Source: Planomonospora sp. ID82291 (GTDB taxonomy: Bacteria > Actinomycetota > Actinomycetes > Streptosporangiales > Streptosporangiaceae). Taken from it: a stretch of DNA of 64,000 nt. The notes below the pieces were generated by a model. It was not told the DNA's origin. It was given only the letters and a program-made list of their open reading frames with translations, and made no database searches. Positions 59,956 to 64,000 of this stretch are shown here, piece by piece; the stretch's first letter is position 1, and every line of letters begins with the position of its first letter. The stretch is taken from the NCBI RefSeq assembly GCF_015711645.1, contig NZ_JABTEX010000008.1:1-64000 (forward strand). The letters run 5' to 3'. Made by a program: the position numbers and the translations under genes.

Positions 59956-60435
59956 ATGACCCGAGCACTCGCGCCAAGCACACCGGACATCTTGGACGGC
60001 ACGACCCAGCGGGCGCGTGCCGCCGTGCTGGCCGCCGTCGGGCAAGTGCTGGAGGAGCTCACCACGTTGACCGTCTGGGAGACGGTGCCGCTGCGGAAGG
60101 GCGCGGCGTCGCGGTGGCGGGCCCATCTGGTCGATGTGGACGTCGCCGAGTTCGACCACAGCCGCCCTGACGACCTGCCGGACGATGACCCCGACAGCGG
60201 AGCGGATCAGCTCGCCGGCCACGGCGCCAGCGAGCAGGCTGCGCTCGCGGACCTGCTGCGGCTGCTGCGGCGGGTCACCTACGCGCGCGTCACGCGTTCG
60301 TGGCATCCCAGCCATGCCGAACCGGTCGAGGTTACTCGGGAGATCCGCTGGGACGAGCGTGAGGGCCGCCTGGTGCTGCTGGGTGAGCAGCGCTATCCGG
60401 TGAACGTGATCCGTTTGGGCGGGGGTGTGCGGTGA
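59956..60435 (+). CDS. Hypothetical phage/plasmid protein
   Basis: 159 residues from ATG 59956, AGAAAGG upstream. Helical N-terminus (AVLAAVGQVLEELTTLTVW), acidic centre (DDLPDDDPDSGADQ), then LADLLRLLRRVTYARVTRSW and a beta-rich end WDEREGRLVLLGEQRYPVN. The stop overlaps the start of the next gene (GTGA), as also between the next two genes, so three genes form one coupled unit. Function unknown. Confidence 0.55.
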   Translation: MTRALAPSTPDILDGTTQRARAAVLAAVGQVLEELTTLTVWETVPLRKGAASRWRAHLVDVDVAEFDHSRPDDLPDDDPDSGADQLAGHGASEQAALADLLRLLRRVTYARVTRSWHPSHAEPVEVTREIRWDEREGRLVLLGEQRYPVNVIRLGGGVR

Positions 60436-61061
60436 CCGGTGGCGCGGGACCGGAGCGCGGGACCGGTCAGGGCGCTGTGACCGATCCGGCCCAGGCGGTC
60501 GACGAGTTCGGTTTCGTCCGCTGGCTCACCAGCAAGCAGGGTCCTGTCACCCGCCGCGACCAGATGACCAAGGCGGCGCTGGTGGCGACCCGTCCGGACG
60601 GGCGGCCGGTCATGGGGGTGGGTGACCGGATGGGCGCCTATGCCGGGGGACGGAAGTTCGGTGATGTGTCGATCCCTTCACCGCGGCTGTCGATCACGAT
60701 CATCGACCCGGACCGGTTCGCCGCGTGGGCGCTGGCGGAGGGGTTCGCCACCGAGGTGGAGACGGTGCAGCGGGTGCGGCCGGGGTTCTTCAACGCGTTG
60801 AAGAAGGTCGCGGAGACGTCGGGGGCGGCGCGGGCCGACTTGAAGCTGGTCCATCCGCGTACGGGTGCCCTGATCGAGGTGCCGGGGGTGCAGGTGAGTG
60901 TCGCGGCGTCCACGCCGACGTTCACCCCGGCTGCCGATGCCGAGCAGGTGCTGGCGGAGGCGCATCAGCGCGGGGCGCTGGCGGCTCTGTTCGGCCGCGT
61001 GGTGGCCATGCCCGCCGTGCCGGCGGGTGACGATGACGACAGCGAGGACGGTGAGCGGTGA
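60432..61061 (+). CDS. Hypothetical phage protein
   Basis: 209 residues from GTG 60432 (GTGA overlap). DEFGFVRWLTSKQGPVTRRD at about 23-42, then PSPRLSITIIDPDRFAAWAL, VQRVRPGFFNALKKVAETSG, LIEVPGVQVSVAASTPTF and an acidic tail. The middle part is like small phage replication or recombination-associated proteins often found behind Sak4-like NTPases. No catalytic motif. Probably acts with the 58506 and 59956 products. Confidence 0.5.
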   Translation: MTGGAGPERGTGQGAVTDPAQAVDEFGFVRWLTSKQGPVTRRDQMTKAALVATRPDGRPVMGVGDRMGAYAGGRKFGDVSIPSPRLSITIIDPDRFAAWALAEGFATEVETVQRVRPGFFNALKKVAETSGAARADLKLVHPRTGALIEVPGVQVSVAASTPTFTPAADAEQVLAEAHQRGALAALFGRVVAMPAVPAGDDDDSEDGER

Positions 61062-61438
61062 GCGGCCGCAGGATGCGCATCTACGGCGTGGCCGTGACCT
61101 ACCCCGAGGGCAGTGACCGGCCGGGCTGGCGGCCGCCGGGCTGGCATGACCGGCACACGTTGTGGATCGACTTCTCTGGATGCGTGTGGGATGGGCAAGC
61201 CCAGCGGTGCAACGCCGAGGTCAAGGAGACGGCGGGCAACTTCGGCTCGGACTATGACCGCGTTGACGAGGATGGGCGTTTCCGCTGGCCGAAGGAGCGT
61301 CACTTCCTGTCCAAGCGGGCGGCCGAGCGGCGGGTGGCGTTGTTTGAGTCGTTCGGCGCGGACGCGGAGCTGGTGGTCTCCGACCCGGTGACGTGGCCTG
61401 CGGCGCAGCCGCGGGAGGAGGTGCGCGCGGGCGGGTGA
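61058..61438 (+). CDS. Hypothetical protein with possible Zn-binding Cys
   Basis: 126 residues from GTG 61058 (GTGA overlap with the 60432 stop). It starts MRIYGVAVTYPEG, includes WIDFSGCVWDGQAQRCNAEV (two Cys) and then FLSKRAAERRVALFESFGAD, VVSDPVTWP. Looks like a small phage protein of the Gp-type unknowns that handle host sequence or DNA ends; no family recognised. Last gene of the coupled trio. A long terminator follows. Confidence 0.5.
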   Translation: MSGRRMRIYGVAVTYPEGSDRPGWRPPGWHDRHTLWIDFSGCVWDGQAQRCNAEVKETAGNFGSDYDRVDEDGRFRWPKERHFLSKRAAERRVALFESFGADAELVVSDPVTWPAAQPREEVRAGG

Positions 61439-61477
61439 TCCCTGCGCGCGGGCGGGTGTTCTTCGCCCGGGAGGCGG

Positions 61478-61535
61478 CGGACACGAAAAGGGAGGGGCGG
61501 AGCCGTACGGTTCCGCCCCTCCCTTTTCGTGTCCG
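61478..61535. terminator. 24-bp perfect-stem terminator
   Basis: CGGACACGAAAAGGGAGGGGCGGA (two halves of the same 24-base arm: 61478-61489 and 61490-61501) pairs exactly with 61512-61535; the loop region contains CCGTACGG. The arm has A4 on the left and T4 on the right, so the stem is U-rich in both directions: it can work on both strands. Confidence 0.8.
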
Positions 61536-61634
61536 AGGGCGGGGTCGTGCGGGCCGTTGCGCCCGGTTGGACCTTAACTCGCCGCTTCGATTCGCTTCGC
61601 CCGCTTCTCCCACCTCGCCGAGAAGGGGCACTTC

Positions 61635-62222
61635 GTGCACGTTTCGCATCCGCTTCCGCCCACGGGTCCTGCCGCGCCGTACCACAACCTCCACGTCGGC
61701 TGGGAGGGGGTGGCCGCGTTCATCGCCTACGTTCTGACGATCCTGGGCGCCAACGTCGCGACCGCCAACTTCGGCATGGTGGCGGTGGGCTTCGGCCTGG
61801 CCGCGACCGCCGGCACCTACCTGGCGGGCCTGGTGCTGCTGCTGCGCGATGTCATTCACGATCTGCTCGGCCGGGGCGGGGCGCTGGCCGCGGTGGCCGC
61901 CGGCGCGCTGCTGTCGGGCCTGTGTGCGTCGTGGGCGCTGGCGCTGGCTTCGGTGGTGGCGTTCACGGTGTCGGAGCTGGCCGACATGGCGGTGTACACG
62001 CCGCTGCGCCGGCGCGGCTGGGCGCTGGCCGTCACCGTCTCCGGTCTGGTCGGCGCCGTCATCGACTCGGTGCTGTTCTTGCAGCTGGCCGGGTTCGATG
62101 TGGAGTCGGCGCTGGCGGGCCAGCTGGCCGGCAAGGCGTGGCTGACGGTGGTGCCGCCGCTGGTGGTGTCGATCGTCGCGAGGTGGCGGCGCGCGGCCCG
62201 GGTGATCGACGGCGACGTATGA
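61635..62222 (+). CDS. VUT-family membrane protein (queuosine-precursor transporter, YhhQ-like)
   Basis: 195 residues from GTG 61635 with GAGAAGGGGC upstream. Five or six membrane helices: GVAAFIAYVLTILGANVATA, TYLAGLVLLLRDVIHDLLG, ALAAVAAGALLSGLCASWAL, SELADMAVYTPLRRRGW and VGAVIDSVLFLQLAG. The pattern RDVIHDLLG, SELADMAVYTPLR, DSVLFL and QLAGKAW is that of the VUT/DUF165 family, whose members import queuine, preQ0 or preQ1. It lies 24 bp before the DpdA-like gene, pointing to 7-deazaguanine salvage. Confidence 0.8.
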   Translation: MHVSHPLPPTGPAAPYHNLHVGWEGVAAFIAYVLTILGANVATANFGMVAVGFGLAATAGTYLAGLVLLLRDVIHDLLGRGGALAAVAAGALLSGLCASWALALASVVAFTVSELADMAVYTPLRRRGWALAVTVSGLVGAVIDSVLFLQLAGFDVESALAGQLAGKAWLTVVPPLVVSIVARWRRAARVIDGDV

Positions 62223-62246
62223 GCGTCGGGCGGGTGCGGCGCTGCC

Positions 62247-62873
62247 GTGTGGTACCTGGCGAACCCGTCCACGGAGGCGGCCCGGGCGGCGATGCGCCAG
62301 CGGCGGATCGGGCTCATCGCCACCCCGGCACAAGGCAACCATCACGTCGACGGCGCGGTGTGGGCGGCCGACAACGGCTGCTTCGGCGCCGGGTACCCGG
62401 GCGACGGCGCCTACCTGGCGTGGCTGGCCTCGCGGCACCGGTGGGCGCGCGAGTGCCTGTTCGCCACCGCGCCGGACGTGGTCGGGGATGCGGCGCAGAC
62501 GCTGGCGCGTTCGGCGCCGCTGCTGCCGGCCATCCGCGCCGCCGGGTATCGGGCCGCGCTGGTCGCCCAGGACGGCCTGGAGGAGCTGGCGATCCCGTGG
62601 CCGGCCTTCGATGCGCTGTTCCTGGGCGGGACCACCGCCTGGAAGCTCGGCGCGGCCGCGCGGGCGATCACTGCCGAGGCCGTGCGGCGCGGTGTGCCGG
62701 TCCACATGGGCCGGGTGAACTCCCTGATGCGGCTGCGATACGCGACGGCGATCGGCTGCGCCTCAGCCGACGGCACCTTCCTGACCTTCGGCCCTGACCG
62801 GAACCTTCCCGTTCTTCTCGGCTGGGTGCGTGACGTGACCAGCCAGGACGCCCTGTTTCCCCTCGATTTTTAG
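62247..62873 (+). CDS. dpdA: DpdA-like 7-deazaguanine DNA transglycosylase
   Basis: 208 residues from GTG 62247. The TGT/DpdA-type pattern is there: WAADNGCFGAGYPGDGAYLAW, LFATAPDVVGDA (Asp and Gly of the catalytic face), ALVAQDGLEELAIPWPAFD, LFLGGTTAWK and VHMGRVNSLMRLRYA. Phage DpdA proteins exchange guanine in DNA for a 7-deazaguanine base, which protects against host restriction enzymes. The short length fits the phage form. It is 24 bp after the VUT gene and 11 bp before the PP-loop gene. The transferred base cannot be predicted. Confidence 0.75.
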   Translation: MWYLANPSTEAARAAMRQRRIGLIATPAQGNHHVDGAVWAADNGCFGAGYPGDGAYLAWLASRHRWARECLFATAPDVVGDAAQTLARSAPLLPAIRAAGYRAALVAQDGLEELAIPWPAFDALFLGGTTAWKLGAAARAITAEAVRRGVPVHMGRVNSLMRLRYATAIGCASADGTFLTFGPDRNLPVLLGWVRDVTSQDALFPLDF

Positions 62874-62884
62874 GAGCCACGCTC

Positions 62885-63706
62885 GTGGGTCTTCGCACGT
62901 TCTCGTACGGTGGCGGCGTCCAGTCGAACGCCGTTCTGGTCCTTCAGGCGCAAGGCAAGCTGCCCGACGGCGGGTTCGACCACTTCCTGTTTTCCAACGT
63001 CGGTGACGATTCCGAGCATCCGGAGACGCTGCGGTACGTGCGGGAGGTGGCCCAGCCGTTCGCCAAGGCGCACGGCATCGACTTGCGCACGGTGTTTCGG
63101 CGGCGGCGCGACGGCAGCACCGAGACGTTGTACGGCCGGCTGACGAAGCCTGGGTCGAGGTCGCTGCCGATCCCGGTGCGGATGGGGGACACGGGGGCGC
63201 CGGGGACGAGGTCGTGTACGGCCGATTTCAAGATCAGGGTGATCGGCAAGTGGCTGAAGGAGCACGGGGCGAGCGCGGACGACCCGGCGACCGTCGGCAT
63301 CGGCATCAGCCTGGATGAGATCCACCGGGCCAACGCCCGCCGGGTGGAGCCGTACGAGCGGATCGTCTACCCGCTGCTGGATCTGAAGCTGCGCCGCACC
63401 GATTGCCTGCGCATCATCGCTGACGCCGGCCTGCCGAGGCCTCCGCGTTCGGCGTGTTTCTTCTGTCCCATGCACCGGCCGGGCACCTGGCTGGACATGC
63501 GCCGGGAGGAGCCGGAGCTGTTCGAGCGGGCGGCCCGCATCGAGGACCTGCTGAACGAGCGGCGCGAGGAGCTCGGCAAGGATCACGTGTTCTTCACCCG
63601 GTTCGGCAAGCCGCTGCGTGACGTCGTGCCCGAGGGGGTGGAGACGCTGCCGTTCGGCGACGATCCGGGGGACGGCTCGTGTGACTCGGGTCATTGCTTT
63701 ACCTGA
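62885..63706 (+). CDS. PP-loop (PAPS-reductase-like) ATPase-family enzyme
   Basis: 273 residues from GTG 62885. The PP-loop is RTFSYGGGVQSNAVLVLQ (residues 4-21), near SxGxxS; VGDDSEHPETLRYVRE, SCTADFKIRVIGKWL and a Cys-rich CFFCPMHRPGTWLDMR at about 199 follow, as in adenine-nucleotide alpha-hydrolases of the PAPS reductase group found in phages. Such enzymes adenylate a substrate or handle sulfur. In this operon it might change the 7-deazaguanine base in the manner of QueC. The Cys pair may bind zinc or a cluster. The role is inferred. Confidence 0.7.
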   Translation: MGLRTFSYGGGVQSNAVLVLQAQGKLPDGGFDHFLFSNVGDDSEHPETLRYVREVAQPFAKAHGIDLRTVFRRRRDGSTETLYGRLTKPGSRSLPIPVRMGDTGAPGTRSCTADFKIRVIGKWLKEHGASADDPATVGIGISLDEIHRANARRVEPYERIVYPLLDLKLRRTDCLRIIADAGLPRPPRSACFFCPMHRPGTWLDMRREEPELFERAARIEDLLNERREELGKDHVFFTRFGKPLRDVVPEGVETLPFGDDPGDGSCDSGHCFT

Positions 63707-63935
63707 GCGATTCGCTCCCTGGGCAGCCGGAAGCGGACCCGAATCGGTTCGGCAACAAATTGATAAACGGGCACGGCTTTCCGTTCATGGACACAGTTAA
63801 CCACAGTTCAAGACGATCACATAACAGGCGCTTCTACCTGCGCAATCTCTAAAAGATCTTGGCGATTGGACGTTAACTCGCATCTGTGCTCTCATCCTCC
63901 AACCCGGTCCCCGCCGAACAGAAGGATCTCCTGCG

Positions 63936-64000
63936 TTGAGTTTCGCGTTCCCCTCCCCCACCCGCCGCCGCGGCGCCCACTCCCCCGCGACAGCCGGGAC
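63936..64000 (+). CDS. Start of an unidentified gene (runs off window)
   Basis: From TTG 63936 (GAAGGA ten bases upstream) the frame reads MSFAFPSPTRRRGAHSPATAG to the window end. Only 21 residues, basic and Pro/Ser-rich, so no identification. Bases 63707-63935 hold no supported gene; an AT-rich patch near 63750-63860 may be a promoter. Confidence 0.35.
   Translation, partial: MSFAFPSPTRRRGAHSPATAG

Noticed and set aside
1-64000. CRISPR arrays and rRNA operons
   Set aside because: No regularly spaced short repeats and no conserved rRNA blocks were seen.

Overview
The window is high-GC DNA with GTG/TTG starts, AGGAGG-type ribosome binding sites, XRE/DUF5753 plus DUF397 regulator pairs and an FxLD lanthipeptide. 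All of this points to a filamentous actinomycete, most likely of the Streptosporangiaceae/Nonomuraea type; that placement is inferred from gene content only.

Layout. Bases 1-1147 are an IS3-type transposase start and two phage tail-type genes. Bases 1176-8712 hold a kinase/TSCPD pair and an FxLD lanthipeptide locus (two PCMT-like methyltransferases, one with an in-frame amber codon, plus a precursor peptide), mixed with broken genes. Bases 8747-14790 are NUDIX hydrolases and APH-fold phosphotransferases. Bases 14955-24644 form a tightly coupled minus-strand operon built round a thymidylate-synthase-fold protein, a NodU-type carbamoyltransferase and a glycosyltransferase, followed by two phosphotransferases, a phosphatase, a methyltransferase and a frameshifted epimerase; an XRE-TPR regulator diverges from it. 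Bases 26199-30269 are a HAD hydrolase and a mosaic of fragments with an exactly delimited IS3 element. Bases 30909-41637 hold a regulator trio and a second carbamoyltransferase cassette: 2-hydroxyacid dehydrogenase, MoaA-like radical SAM, nucleotidyltransferase-like protein, second radical SAM, carbamoyltransferase and HD hydrolase, with an accessory glutamyl-tRNA synthetase convergent to it. Bases 41822-53329 are more NUDIX/APH genes, an IspF paralogue, a C39-like peptidase, a glycosyltransferase and a BtpA-SIS pair. Bases 53389-55945 are a P-loop kinase split inside its Walker A motif by an IS1634-type element. Bases 56103-64000 are phage- or mobile-element-type genes: holins, a RecA-like NTPase without Walker motifs, and a VUT transporter, DpdA-like transglycosylase and PP-loop enzyme that together suggest 7-deazaguanine DNA modification.

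How the genes may work together. The thymidylate-synthase-fold protein carries Asp where thymidylate synthases have the uracil-selecting Asn, so it probably acts on a cytosine nucleotide. With the adjacent carbamoyltransferase it could make a 5-carbamoyloxymethyl cytosine nucleotide that later genes glycosylate, methylate and phosphorylate. The second cassette repeats the carbamoyltransferase theme with radical SAM chemistry. Seven NUDIX and seven APH-fold genes fit a nucleotide- or sugar-phosphate-rich metabolism. Many fragments, frameshifts and insertion sequences show that much of this accessory region is turning over quickly. No tRNA, rRNA or CRISPR array was recognised.
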